This document shows positions 41,304 through 52,934 of a stretch of 64,000 nucleotides of DNA, piece after piece. The position numbers and the translations under genes were made by a program. Position 1 is the stretch's first letter. Each line of letters starts with the position of its first letter. The notes under the pieces are model-generated. The model was not told the DNA's origin, searched no databases, and worked only from the letters and a program-made list of their open reading frames with translations. The stretch is from Lucinisca nassula (Eukaryota > Mollusca > Bivalvia > Lucinida > Lucinidae), in the NCBI GenBank assembly GCA_963580285.1, contig OY757015.1, forward strand, positions 130,321,688 to 130,385,687, given 5' to 3'.

Positions 41304-42016
41304 GTACAATTAACTCTTTTACACACTTAGTTCTTGAACTAGACTATTTCATCTTTAAATTTAGACAATTCCATTCTTGTAAATAGCCACAGATAAGAAC
41401 ATCAGTTTACATAAAACAGTAATTGTTTACTTCTGGATAATGCTGTTCAAAGCTATCAAATCTGCATCTTTAACAATACGGTAACCTTTCAGACGCCACG
41501 AGCAACTGTATCTGAAAATGTCGTCTGTTTATGTCGTCTGCTGATTATTTTGCAAACATTTCAATTATTTTTTTTTCATTCGAGCAAACAGCGTGGATCC
41601 TGATCAAATTAACATATGGGTTAATCCCCATGATTTGGTACAGCAGAAACTTCCGTTCTACTTCTGTCATTATTAATGAGCCCCGCCAAGCGAATTTGTG
41701 TCTTCGAGCATTCCGTCATGACAAGTTTTAACTGCGCATGCCCAGCCATTCAGAGGGGCCAGGGATATAGCTTTCTGTCTGAAGGTTCCTCTTGACTCAC
41801 TGCTTGTATGAGCGAGCAGCGAAGGTTCTGGCGAGACTGCGCGGATGCGCAGGCTCGCCTGAACCTTCGCTGCTCGTATAGGCGATAAGTACAAAAATCG
41901 CTTGACGGGACCCATTTCATGTGTTGTGTATATCTGTGTTGTTTTTCGAAGAATGAAATAAATATGTTTAAACTAAAAACCACTTTTATAGCAGAACAGG
42001 ACCATAGGCACTACGT
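41304..42016 (+). other. Likely SLC22 3' untranslated and flanking sequence
   Basis: The nearest downstream AATAAA after the stop is at 41957-41962; if used, the 3' UTR would be about 670 nt and would include the strong hairpin at 41814-41875. This is inferred, not proven. Confidence 0.35.
41814..41875. repeat. GC-rich hairpin, 29-bp arms
   Basis: The arms GAGCAGCGAAGGTTC-GGCGAG-CTGCGC and their complement pair with two mismatches around a 4-nt loop (GGAT, 41843-41846). It stands out in AT-rich surroundings. Confidence 0.9.
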
Positions 42017-42029
42017 ACGTTCATTCTTT

Positions 42030-42302
42030 GCCGGCCCCGGTAGCTCAGTCGGATGCGCGTCTGACTGGTGATCAGGAGGACGCGGGTTCGATACCTGCCA
42101 GGGTCGGTAGCCTTCTTTTGTCTCCCTTCCGCTGATTCAAGAAGGACAGTTGTCAGTTTCTTGCGAAAGAATAAGCACTGTACTGGTTAACCGCTTATGT
42201 ATAAGCCCAGTCTGCCCAGGATAAGTGTTGATAGGTAAACTACCGGCTCAAAAATGACCTATTGACTGGGCCGTTAAACTCCAATACAAACAAACAAACA
42301 AA
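42030..42302 (+). mobile_element. tRNA-derived SINE, family D, with 13-bp target duplication
   Basis: The head is tRNA-like: acceptor arms CCGGCCC / GGGTCGG, A box TAGCTCAGTCGG (42041-), B box GGTTCGATACC (42085-42095), anticodon-like loop CTGGTGA. A body follows and a tail GCCGTTAAACTCCAATACAAACAAACAAACAAA. A perfect 13-bp duplication, ACGTTCATTCTTT, flanks it (42017-42029 and 42303-42315). The intact boxes and exact duplication suggest a young insertion. Confidence 0.92.
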
Positions 42303-42315
42303 ACGTTCATTCTTT

Positions 42316-43504
42316 AAGTTAGAAGCGATCGATATATAGGCCAGTACATTTAGCGGGAATGACCCTTGACCCACAACTAATTCCTTGAGAAATGTTATCA
42401 ACAGTTTAAGTATCGGGAAGGTGTCCTGATTTATAGAAAAAAGTCCTCAAAAATCCGAGGGGAAAGGGTATTTTTTTTTTTTTGGGGGGGGGGTGAAAAA
42501 AAATACGAAAAATGAAGAAAAGTCAGAAAAACCAGGCGTATGTTAAACAATAAATACTTGACTTCATTAAATCATCAAAAATGAATATTTCTATCTTGGG
42601 GAAAAATACTAAAAATTCTGGAGATAAAAGTTTTCTTTTATTTTTTTATTTTTATTTATTTATTTTTTTTTTTGTGTGTGAAATTTTCGAAAAACAAGTA
42701 TTAGCTTTTATAAAGCTTGAGTCTATGCTAAGGACACATTAATTTGTGTAGAACTAAAATGTGCCAGTTACCACAAAGTGTAAAAACAGTCACATATCAA
42801 ATGAGGATTTACAAATCTTATCACCAATGTCACATAAAACAAAATTTCCGATTTTTTTCACTATCAATTACAACTAATTGTATTTCATGCCTACATTTAC
42901 GGTTTCTTCATTTCGCATTCTAGTTTAAACTTTCATTTTACATTCTAGGTTAACGTCATGAAAAAACAAGCTGCCAAGATTGCCGTCTAAAATGTAAACA
43001 TTAAGACTTGGATTTGGGAAGAACTAGATAAAGGCAAATATATGTTAATTTTGCAAGTGTGAGAGCAATCGTGCATATCCATGTGATAAACTTTAGGCAG
43101 CTTTCAGGTAATTGCTGGGTTTCAATATGCAAGTGGGCGTTCCAGTATGATCAGAGTTGGGGTGTCCTGGGGTAACCAGATGGAAAATGAAAAGTAGAAC
43201 CAGTCTACAGAATACCAGTCATGACCTTTCATTAAATGCTTCCGGAGCAAAAGCTATCATTAAGATTGTCTACACCCGTGGGCGTAGACAATAAAGGAAA
43301 GTCGCTTAAAACAAGAAAAATTAATATCACTGACATATATCTTAAAAGTAAGTCCATATCGGTACTTAACTTCATGAAATCATTAAAAAAATGATAGTTT
43401 CTGTGCAAAAGATAGTTTTTTTTATTGGGAGGGGGGGGGGTCTGGGGGTGGAAAGGGGAAAAAAGGAAAATCAAAAGCAAACGGATCACGAAAACATCTA
43501 TATA
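42316..43504. other. Intergenic, unassigned
   Basis: It holds T/G-runs at about 42471-42492 and 43412-43440, and a TTTATTT tract near 42640-42672. No gene is recognised. Confidence 0.45.
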
Positions 43505-43615
43505 CTTGAAAAACCTGGGGTTTAGGGGTTATATATTATTTTTCTGCTCAAAAATATAGCTTCTGAGATTGTTTATACTCAATAGAACTGTCTCATCTAT
43601 GTTTTGAGCAGAAAT
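43505..43615. mobile_element. Decayed hairpin MITE
   Basis: AACCTGGGGTTTAGGGG, TTTTTCTGCTCAAAAATATAG and TATGTTTTGAGCAGAAATAAG are recognisable; the outer ends are gone and the right arm runs into a SINE. Confidence 0.55.
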
Positions 43616-43955
43616 AAGTGAGTGAGTGTGTTTGAGGTTTACATCCCGTCAACAGCAAATGTCATATGCAGTGGTTCCAAAACATTTCGGCATCTAGATT
43701 TCAAGGAAAGATGGGAGTGTGATTTTCAATGTTATCTGAATAAAGCCCTCACAAATTTTTCAAGCGTAGCAGGGGAATAATGTCTAAGTAAACGGAAAAA
43801 TCCCCACTACCCGTCTATTGATTAAACCCCTGCATACGGAGACCTGACATCGGTTTAAAGACTCATCCGACAGTGCGGCGAAGCCCTTAAATCGAACCCA
43901 CGACTCCTGGTTTATGAGGCTGGTAGCTTATCCACTACACCATGGAGGCTTCTTT
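43616..43955 (-). mobile_element. SINE family B with extra internal sequence
   Basis: The plus strand starts AGTGAGTGAGTGTGTTTGAGG and ends CACTACACCATGGAGGCTTC, the family B outer ends. A block of about 150 bp between them (about 43660-43810) is absent from the other three copies. Confidence 0.65.
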
Positions 43956-44156
43956 TAGCAGAAATAAGAAAAATAATGTACATGTACACGCCCTAAAACT
44001 CCCCACTGCCCCACCCACCTAGGTGTAAATGGTTAGCAGTGGTGTAAAAGTCAACTGCCTCTCCCTCGTGCGCGTGAAAACATCCGGAATGAGTGTTCGG
44101 GAGCGATAAATTAAGCTTGAGGCTTTCATCGCAATCGAACTAAAATAAATTAGGAA
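43956..44156. other. Spacer between SINEs
   Basis: Nothing recognised. Confidence 0.4.
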
Positions 44157-44325
44157 CCGCGGTGCGAGGCGGACCGTCCATGCTTATAAACCCTATTGGT
44201 TTCATTGGGCAACAGGGCTTGAGATCTCATTTCATCTCAATGTCGGGTAAAAGTCCCACAAAATTAGAAGCAACGTCTCCAAAATGACCTTTACAGTGTT
44301 GACGGGGACGTTAAACTTCAAATCA
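44157..44325 (-). mobile_element. SINE family A, tail part
   Basis: GGACCGTCCATGCTTATAAAC through GACGGGGACGTTAAACTTC and CAAATCAATCACAAACAAC. The head is missing. Confidence 0.65.
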
Positions 44326-44397
44326 ATCACAAACAACAAAACTAAAACTCCAGTAGGAGGGGGTTTCTATCGAGTACCCACAATCTTTTGAGCTGAC

Positions 44398-44653
44398 ATT
44401 ACGAAACACGCCTAAACAAAAACATTGTCAATTGTTCAGCCCAAAAATGGAATTTTAAGATAAAAAAATGATGTTTTTTCTTAATTCTGCTCAAAACATA
44501 GATTGCGGAGCTCGACAGAACCGCCTGAACTTGGCGGTTCTACCGAGTACCCACAACCTATGTTTTTGAGCTGATATAAGAAATTTAATATTTATCCCTG
44601 TACTATATAATAGTGGGGTTCGAGGGGTCAAAATTATATAGGCGTGTTTTTGA
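44398..44653. mobile_element. Hairpin MITE, family I
   Basis: CATTACGAAACACGCC to ATTATATAGGCGTGTTTTT. Its hairpin centre is CCGCCTGAACTTGGCGG, different from the usual CCTCGATGAGG but still paired. A truncated hairpin arm (CTATCGAGTACCCACAATC) precedes it at about 44367. Confidence 0.7.
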
Positions 44654-44654
44654 C

Positions 44655-44887
44655 CACACCCACCTGGGCTTGGAGTAATAGATCGGGCTGCTAATGCTTC
44701 CGAACAGAACTGATACCGACCGCACATGAGTACTGCTAAACCGCTGAGAATATCCAGAAAAGTTGCTGCGAGTCAGCCTGTCCATGCATTTAAACCCTCT
44801 TGTAATCATTGGGCGGCAGGGATTGAGATGTCATTTCATCTCAATGTCAGGTAAAAGTCCCACAAACTTGGAAGCAACGTCTCGTTT
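44655..44887 (-). mobile_element. SINE family A, diverged
   Basis: It runs from CACCTGGGCTTGGAGTAATAG to GGAAGCAACGTCTC, abutting the MITE. The tail is lost. Confidence 0.6.
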
Positions 44888-45055
44888 TCGAGATGAATAA
44901 GTAAACCTCAGAATTTTTCTCTGGATTTTGGGGGGTGGTCAAATCTTCTAATAGATTTGAATATGCGTGTTTTCGTTATGTTGTTTATGACCCCAACTTT
45001 AAAAAATTGGAGGGACATATTGCTTCTGGTTCGTCCATTCGACTTTCCGTTACGC

Positions 45056-45495
45056 CTTTGATGCATAGCATAACGCAAGAAACGTGCATGCTAGGGTTTT
45101 GAAATTTCATATAGGCCTATCGATTCGTCATGGAAAATTAGCTAAAGTGTATTTTTTTTTCTTATCCGGATTATGCCCCTTTCAAAAGTTATTGCCCTTT
45201 GATTTTTTTTACAAAATCTTGTCAGCAAAATATCTCAAAATCTATTCGAGCTAGAACCTTGTAAGTCGGTGACGAGTAGATGTCCTGATAAACTTTTGAC
45301 TAAATTCCGAAAAATACTTTGTGGCTAATGGCCCTTTTTCACTTTGGGTACATTGTAGGCCTATGCTTTGTAATGCATAGCAAAACTTTAGAACCTTGTA
45401 TGCCAGGGTTTTGAAATTTCATATATAGATTCCTCATGGCAAATTAGCTGAAAGATATTTTTCTCATCCGGATTTTGCCCCTTTTAAGGTTGTTT
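45056..45495. repeat. Diverged tandem duplication, ~310-bp period
   Basis: ATGCATAGCA, CAGGGTTTTGAAATTTCATAT and CTCATCCGGATTTTGCCCCTTT occur at about 45058-45190 and again at about 45369-45490. Confidence 0.7.
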
Positions 45496-47040
45496 GAGTC
45501 AACCTTTGTGTTCAGTCAGCTCAAAACAGTTATTGTGTGCAATGTTGGCAGACAAAATGTGTAAATAAATTTCAAGGGGGTACACCCCTTTTATTTTTCC
45601 CGCCTGTTAAAAAGTCAGCGGCCAATTTCTATTGCAGTAAGTAGATAGGACAGTGTTACAATTGTTCTGATTGTGATTTTTGAGTGGTTGCTTCCACAAA
45701 GTCAAACATAGCTATCAAAATATTACGTGCGCCATGTTACCGGAATACACCGTATGCATGTATTTACGCTATTAATTCATTTGATTCTGATGGCACAAAT
45801 GTGCTTCCATACATTAAAATTTTGTCATGAGACATTGACAAATGTATTTTCCGACCAAAAAAAAATGTTTATTCTTACAACTTGAACATAGATCTTGTTA
45901 ATCAAAAGCATACAAGGAAAATATAATGGCATGTATCAAAAAAATAGAATGTTGAAAGACTGCACTTTATCAATTTCTGACGTAAGTTTTGTTTTTGATG
46001 ACGTCATTTGTTTGCGCGTGAGGCGCCTTACAGCCAGTAAAACAGTGTATGGTGCTGTTATCTGGCCATTACTTATTAAATGCTTTTTCTGCGGATTAAA
46101 TCCTAATTTTCTCAGAACTGGCGCGGATATTTGTGAGGACTTTTTTTGGTAATTAATATAACATAGCCCTGTGTTTTGGTGTTAAAAGAATTTCTCAAGG
46201 AATTAGTTGGACCATAAAAATTAAAGAACCTCGCCTAATATTGAGAATTGCGAATTTTTATAGTTTTATACTATTCTCAAAGATTTGTGCACTCCCAGTA
46301 GAACCTAACACGCACCAGAGTAGAAGTGGAGGCAATGATCAGGAATGCCCAAGAAGGTATTTTAGTTCACATTAGAGATGAAAATACATTTGATTTGGCG
46401 AGGACCCGGTAGCGTTCTATCGCTGATTTTTCACTCTAAGTACGCTCGTACAAAGGGGTTCATAACATCGTTCAGAATTGAAAAAAAAAAGAAAAAAAAA
46501 ATTTAATACATTGAGAAAAGGTATTTGAAGTTTTTCTATGAACACTTGGGCTAAATGCCACCGTATGGGGAGAATGGAAAGTAGTAGGGGTGAGGGGGCG
46601 GTATGGAAACAAAATTATAGGACAATATTCAAAATTATGGGGACGCTTTGCTGTGTTGTTCCTATAAGCTTTGTCCCCATACCTTCCCCGCTTTATCTAA
46701 GCTTGACTAGGCTAGATTGGGACTTGGGTAGTCAGTAGTGTCCAGGCTGGATACCTTCTGCGTTGGACATAGTCATTAGACTCTTTGTCCCTATAAATTT
46801 GATGTCCCTGATATGTTTGACTAAAGTAGGCCCTAGAAATGACTTAGACCTTGCCCCGAAAAGTTTTGTACCTTTAACTTTCAGGGACAAATGTGGTAAA
46901 GCTTGAGAAAAACTTTGTCTCTGGTGTTTGTTGCTGGAAATGTTGTTATGTGACAAACTTTCAAGAGGTCAAGGGATACCTGAAGTTGACATTGTGATGG
47001 CCTTGTGTCTCATCACTTAATAGTGCCATATTATTGGTCT
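45496..47040. other. Intergenic, unassigned
   Basis: An A-run lies at about 46480-46500. The 85-codon frame at 45895-46152 and others have no domain. No gene is called. Confidence 0.4.
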
Positions 47041-47650
47041 CTTTACTTCCACGTCTCCACATCGCAAATGTGTAACATCCACATCTCCACATTGAAAGTG
47101 TGTAATTTCCACATTGAAATTGTATAACTTCCACATCTCCACATTAGAATGGTGTAACCTCCACATTACATCCACATTGAAACTGTGGAGGTAATGTGGA
47201 GGAAATATGTATGTAATGTGGAGAATTTGGAGAATCTCGATCTACAATGTGGAGATTCCACATGTTCACATCTACACATTCGGCAATTTTGCAACCCGCC
47301 CTTTCATTATGAAAACACGCCTATTCAAATATATATTGGAAATTTTACCACCAAAAAAAATGAAGATTTTTCAGATGTTAATTGTGATATTTTTCTTATT
47401 TCTGCTCAAAATATAGATTGTGGGTACCCGAGGCGGTTCAAACGAGTACCCACAATCTATATTTTAGAGCAGAAATAAGAAAAAATAAGGTTTACCCCTC
47501 CAAACCCCAGTTTTACTATATAAAAGTGGGGTGCGAGGGGGTCAAAAGTATATAGGCGTGTTTTCGTGATGTAAAATGCTCAATATGGAGCAATATGGAT
47601 GTGATGCAGAGAATATGGATCCACAGTGTGGAGATTCTACATGTCCACAT
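47041..47650. repeat. CCACAT-rich degenerate tandem region, split by a MITE
   Basis: Short units such as TCCACATCTCCACATTG with AAAGTGTGTAA recur, then appear inverted (AATGTGGAG). The flank GATTCCACATGTTCACATCTA before the MITE is echoed by GATTCTACATGTCCACATCTA after it (about 47630). Confidence 0.65.
47305..47571. mobile_element. Hairpin MITE, family I, well preserved
   Basis: CATTATGAAAACACGCCTA to TAGGCGTGTTTTCGTGATG. The hairpin arms are nearly perfect, but the centre is shortened to CCCGAGGCGGTTC. Confidence 0.8.
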
Positions 47651-47954
47651 CTAACATTTTACAATTTGACTTAGAAAACCGACTTCCGTGACAGGCGGCG
47701 GGTACGACAAGTCATAAATTGAGGCTCTTCATCAATAGAAACGTGTCTGTCAAGCGTCAAGTGTTTTGGCAAATATATTGAAGGGCGTCTTAATGAAAAC
47801 GCGATAGATGGGCGGGCCGGGAAGTTTAAGTAAAACTCACAGCGAATGAAGTGAACTTGGCACCACATATATTGTTACTAGACCCGTCAGAAGTTATCAG
47901 TTGAAATGTCTTTTTCTCCGTATAGGCCTATTTTCGCGCGGTAATAGTTTTTTC
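47651..47954. other. Intergenic, unassigned
   Basis: Nothing recognised. Confidence 0.4.
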
Positions 47955-47966
47955 AATGACATTTAT

Positions 47967-48265
47967 CGGCCCCCGCCCATCGGGGCTTGAAGAAATAGTT
48001 GGGCTGTATGATGTTTCAACGCATAGCTGAAACCGACCGCACACATGTACTGGTAAACTGCTTAGAGGAACTAAGCCTGCCCAGGCAAAGCGGTGCGAGT
48101 CGGACCGTCCATGCTTATAAACACTAATAGTTTCATTGGGCGACAGGGCTTGAGATGTCATTACACCTCAGTGTCGGGTAAAAGTCCCACAAAATTGGAA
48201 GCAACGTCTCCAAAATGGCATATTCAGTGTTGACGGGGGCGTTAAACCTCAAATCAAACCAAACA
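47967..48265 (-). mobile_element. SINE family A, full length, with target duplication
   Basis: From GGCCCCCGCCCATCGGGGC to GGGCGTTAAACCTCAAATCA, ending in an A/C-rich tail. AATGACATTTAT (47955-47966) and AATGACATTCAT (48266-48277) flank it, a 12-bp duplication with one change. This copy fixes orientation and length for family A. Confidence 0.82.
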
Positions 48266-48277
48266 AATGACATTCAT

Positions 48278-49849
48278 AGTGTGTATTACCAAGAGCATCG
48301 TGCTATGAATAACACTTACCCGACTGACTGACGGTTGTTTTTAAGGTAACCGGGCGCCATGGGCACATAGGGGCTACCCCCAGTTCGCCATCTGGGATTA
48401 GTTGTAGGTACTGCTCTTTTCCCTAGGTTGCCAATATGCTGACTCCTGTCTGCTTGACAGTTATCAGCTAGCCGATTGGGAGTTGGGTGACTGCTTTCGC
48501 GGAGGATGTGAGAAGTAGGTCAATCCCACCTCCCACATCCCCCGCTCAAGATGTCATGTAGGCACAGAACGCACCCAATGTTAAGCGTTTGTCCTGTAAA
48601 ATGGGCAGTCCTCTGGCGGGGTTCGAATTTTGAATGCAGATGCAGACCAATGGTCGGGCTCTAGAATGTGGTGACACGTTGCCAATTCCGGCTGCAAAAT
48701 GTGTCAGTACACAGCCCTTGTCTGACCGAGGAAAAAAGCTTCTCATGCATTATCGGTTTTGGCTTCCATTAGACTCTACCCCCACCCCTGCCGTGGTAGA
48801 GAAAACGCCTTGGACACGGTGCTTGTTAAAGGGTGATAATGCATGTAATTTTGAATTTTGAACGGCGGCCAAAAGTGAGCCAGGAAGGGTTACTATTAGA
48901 CCAGCCAATTTCGGCTATTGCAAAATGTCCTAGTACCCGTGCTCTACCACCTTGAGAACACGCCTATGCTGTGTCGCTACCCCCCAGGTCTCTACAAGGA
49001 TAATCTTGGTAGTACCATGTACTGCTGGCCCCTACTTTCGTCGCGTTGAGATGTCATATGTTGGTGTTTTGGTTGTTGCTTTTCTCTTAGTTTGTAGTTA
49101 ATTCAGCCAATCAGTGTGCAGTTGTTGACTTCTATCGTGGAGGATGCGAAAGGAGGTCAATCCTATTTTGCTTCTTAGCTTTTCATTTTCTGAAAAGGTG
49201 ATGCTTTCATCGACGTAGGATGTCGAGTTCTTATAAATTCGTAAGTGGGTCAATTGGGACCGGACCGCCATATTTGCATATCATTTTCTCATCCTCCGTG
49301 AAGGAGGATATCATAATGGGGATATATGGATTGTAATACATTATGGATCAGTACTGATTGTATGTGGTAGTGTTGTAACCCTCTTTTGTTCAGGAGCAGT
49401 GTGGTTAGAATTATAATGTTTACACATAGGCGTGTCTTTTAGTGGTGAAAAGTTATGTGGTTTGGCAAAGGCGAGTATGTGGCTAACCAGCCATTGTGCA
49501 ATTTCGCTTTTATTTCATTTTGAACGGTCGGTCTAAAAGGCTTTTTTAAGGGTCTTCCTGTGTCCAAATCCCTATCAAATTTGGTCATTACCGTTGCCCC
49601 GCCTATTAAATTGTTCTGTATTTGACCTACTCCAGAGATGTATGCTCCGTTCTGACAGCATGCTGTCTTCGCTTCGCACATTTCCGGGTTTCATCAGGAG
49701 GGTGTCCCCAAGGGAGCCTCTACGAGGCAGCCTTCTGGGCACCCAGCTGATGACTTCTCGGTAGCTGTCCTACACGAGGTATGGTGGGAATCCCCGTCAA
49801 GGATCCCCATGTACCTGCAAGAGAAATTATGATTAGTGTGTATTGGAGT
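48278..49849. other. Intergenic, unassigned; partly duplicated
   Basis: Two regions share wording: GGAGGATGTGAGAAGTAGGT at about 48499 and GGAGGATGCGAAAGGAGGT at about 49140, plus GCCAATTCCGGCTGCAAAATG and GCCAATTTCGGCTATTGCAA. This suggests an old duplication of ~640 bp. No gene is recognised. Confidence 0.4.
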
Positions 49850-49893
49850 TAGGGTTAGGGTTAGGGCTAGGGTTAGGGTTAGGGTTAGGGTTA
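49850..49893 (+). repeat. Interstitial (TTAGGG)n
   Basis: Seven TTAGGG units with one GCTAGGG variant. TTAGGG is the animal telomere repeat; here it is interstitial, as sequence continues for more than 14 kb on both sides. Confidence 0.95.
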
Positions 49894-50078
49894 CATAAGC
49901 CTAAGTTTAGACTTGTCTATCACCGATGTGTTGCGTCGGCGGAGCACTCATAAGTGCAAAGCAAATGAGCCGCAACCACAGCGCCCCGCTTCGGCTCAAC
50001 CGGCTCTAGTCCAAGTCATGTAGGGTAGGGTCTGTAAGAGGTAGAAGCAGTGCTCATGTAACCACTGTATAAGAATGT

Positions 50079-50418
50079 GTGGGTTTTGTGTTCCCCCCCC
50101 CCCGCACCCATGCAACCGGGGACCCAGGGCCACCGCCCCGGGAACGGCCAGTCCGCCCAAAGTGGGGGAATCATGTCCCCAGGGGCACCAGCCCGTGGCC
50201 CCCAGGTGCACGGAGAGGCAGAAATATGAGAATGGGGCCTATATCTATGGGTTTTGTGTTCACCCCCGCACCCATGCAACCGGGGACCCCGGGCCACCGC
50301 CCCGGGAACGGCCAGTCCGCCCAAAGTGGGGGAATCATGTCCCCAGGGGCACCAGCCCGAGGCCCCCAGGTGCACGGAGAGGCAGAAATATGAGAATGGG
50401 GCCTATATCTATGGGTTG
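50079..50418. repeat. GC-rich tandem duplication, 168-bp unit
   Basis: Two nearly identical copies begin GGGTTTTGTGTTC (50081 and 50249). They contain CACCGCCCCGGGAACGGCC, AGTGGGGGAATCATGTCCCC and GAAATATGAGAATGGGGCC. The region is far richer in G+C and CpG than the rest of the window. Frames across it are artefacts of composition. Confidence 0.9.
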
Positions 50419-51250
50419 GGCAGCATAAGCAGCACTGTTAAATTCTTAGTAAAAATAATTCACCTGTTCGCGACGGCGCAGGCCAGAAGCACAACGCGGT
50501 CACGGTCTGATTGGGATAACCCCCACCTAGGTTGCAACCAGCCCATGCCCCAGCAAGCACGCGATCACGACCAGGCGCAATTTTTGATTTTGAATGATTT
50601 GTTTAGAGAGAAACTTATAAGTTACTTCAGTTGATTCGCCCGACCCAGACACACAGAAGAAACTGCCTGCCAAAATCGAGAGAACCAATGAATATAAATC
50701 ATTTTCCGGCACACATAGCCATAGCGACCAGTGCGCCTGAACAGGAATATATAGGTTCACAAATCCGCACACGCCAAACTACATACAAGCACTTTTGGCA
50801 TATACGGATGTGCAAACCTAATGCATTCAGGATGTCCTGAACACAGTTCTGGGCATCTACATGTAATTAAGACTGGTTATGGAACAAGGCACAGGGAACC
50901 AGATTGCCTCCCGCAGTCAGTAACCTAACGTTAGCAGCATTGGTTGGCTCTCTGATTGAAACCTAGAAACCTTAGTCCCACGCCCAGCATAATTAGATTG
51001 AGAGATTCATATTGCTTTATGTTCTAGTTTAGAGAGTGGGGGAATCCTATCTCCGGACAACCTCCCCCCGAGTCCCTGGGGGCAAGGATATATGGTGTTA
51101 TTGGTTTATGGCCAGGTGGTTATTGGAGGCTGTGTCTGTAATAGAAAGAAACATGCAGTATTAATGATCGCTGCATGAAAGGATTCCAGTGCTGGAAGAG
51201 AAATAAACTTGGATTAGTAATACATGGTTACTCTTTTATACTGCAGCTGT
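50419..51250. other. Intergenic; may include the 3' UTR of the next LINE
   Basis: No ORF of interest. The minus-strand LINE ends its coding at 51251, so part of this stretch is likely its 3' untranslated region. Confidence 0.4.
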
Positions 51251-52125
51251 CTATATTTTATCGAATAACTCAGTGTCTTTCAAAAATGTAATGATTGCCT
51301 CAACTATCTGAAGCCTAATGTTTCGTGGGGGGTTAAGTAGGTCTTGTTCATCAAAAGTGTTGTATCCCAATATAAACAGTGCAGCTTTTAATTCCTGTCT
51401 GGGTTCTATATTTCCTTCACAGTGAAAAAGGATATGTTTGATGTTATTTTGTTCATCTTTATCACATCTATTACATTTGATGTGGTTTTGATTAAATACA
51501 CAATGGGTCCCTAGTTTACTATGGTTTAGACGCAAACGTGTGTAAACTGCGTCATGTTTTCGGTTATCGCTGTAATGGGTAGTAGTATTTTTAACCTTAG
51601 GTTCCAGTCTATGGTAGAAGCGACCTTTACTTTGTGGGTTGTCCCATAATTTTTGCCATTTTGTCATAATGGCCTGGTTAATTGCCGGGTATATTTCTGT
51701 TTTGGTCGGTAAGGTCTGATCGTTTTTACCGTTTGTCATTGCTGATTTGGCACTTGAGTCTGCCATTTCATTTCCTGGGATATCTACATGGGAAGGAATC
51801 CATTCCAGGTAGATATTGTTGCCTTTGTCTTTGGCTGAGTCTAAGAGTAGAAGTATTTTGTTTATTTTATCTGGTCTTGTTTTTGATTGGCCAGGTTGGA
51901 GGGCTTGTATTGAGCTGAGGGAGTCTGTAAGTATGACTGCCTCCGGGATGTTATTATCGATGATCCATTTAATGGCATGTTCTATTGCTATCAGTTCAAT
52001 AGTAAATATAGACAGGCTCGGATTGGTTTTGAGTTCGATATTCAAGTTTTCATCAGGGACCGAAACTGCTGCTCCTGCTGTTTGTTTTTCAATATCTTTG
52101 CTGCCATCTGTATATATCTGTAATC
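51251..52125 (-). pseudogene. LINE RNase H and C-terminus
   Basis: One frame, open from about 52125, includes DGSK (52097-52108, first Asp), FTIELIAIEHAIKWII (Glu), ILTDSLSSIQAL (Asp) and WIPSHVDIPGNEMADSSAKS (His, last Asp), so all RNase H catalytic positions are kept. The C-terminal CNRCDKDEQNNIKHILFHC is a typical Cys/His motif of I-group LINEs. The frame ends normally at 51251. Confidence 0.87.
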
Positions 52126-52934
52126 TACCCCTATGTTTTTTTTTTCTATATAGTTTATACTACTTTGTTTCATAATTGTTATGTCATTTTCGCCTTTTTT
52201 CCCAATAATGTCCTTGATTGTACAGGAGGGGGGGGGGTTGTGCTTTAAGTCACACTTGTTTCTATAATGGGGTGGTTCAATATCCTTAGGTATGTTCAGC
52301 TCAGCTATGAGCTTCTGAACTGTAACGGAGTATGGTCGGTATTGGTGTGCCTTTTTAGTAGTTTGGCACCCATGTTCCCCAATGAGGTCATTTACAGGCA
52401 GATTTTTACCCAAAGGCGAGGAACGTGCCCAATATTTTAGGATTAATTCCTCTCTTCTTAAATGGAGTGGTTTTATGCCACATTCAACTTCGAGTGCATT
52501 AATCGGGGTGGATATAAATGCCCTTGTTGCAATGCGAAGGGCTTGGTTTTGTACTGTGTCGAGCTTTTTAAGTTGGGCTTGTGAGGCAGAGTTATAGGCT
52601 TGTGCGCCATAATCTAGTTTACTTAAGATGAGGGCTTTGTATAGGTTGATAAGGGTATTCTTATCAGCACCAAAAGTTGTGCCCGTGACCAAACGAAGAA
52701 TGTTTAGGTCCTTCTTACATTTCTGGATGATCTGTTTTATGTGCTCATCCCATCTGAGTGCTTTATCAAGGATCATCCCTAGAAAGTTTACATTGTCCAC
52801 AAATTCAAGTTTTTCGCCAAAAAGTTTGAGATCGAATTTGGAGGTGTCGATATTTTTTTTACGTCTAAAAAGTATGGCTTTAGTTTTAGTGTTGGACACC
52901 TTAAACCCCCACGCCTCAGCCCAAAATTCGATTT
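52126..52934 (-). pseudogene. LINE reverse transcriptase, thumb and linker
   Basis: In the frame 52992-52042: KLEFVDNVNFLGMILDKALR, WDEHIKQIIQKCKKDLNILR, LILSKLDYGAQAYNSAS and KLDTVQNQALRIATRAF. It is one frame off the palm domain before it and the RNase H after it. Confidence 0.83.

Noticed and set aside
40768..41326. Minus-strand ORFs rich in KEDKITYIF-like repeats
   Set aside because: Produced by the 50-bp acceptor minisatellite, antisense to the terminal SLC22 exon.
42031..42105. Functional tRNA gene with Thr-like GGT anticodon
   Set aside because: The D arm does not pair and the sequence continues into a SINE body and tail bounded by a 13-bp duplication.
50016..50634. Overlapping Pro/Gly/Arg-rich ORFs on both strands
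   Set aside because: All come from the GC-rich 168-bp duplication; several frames are open on both strands, as expected from composition.
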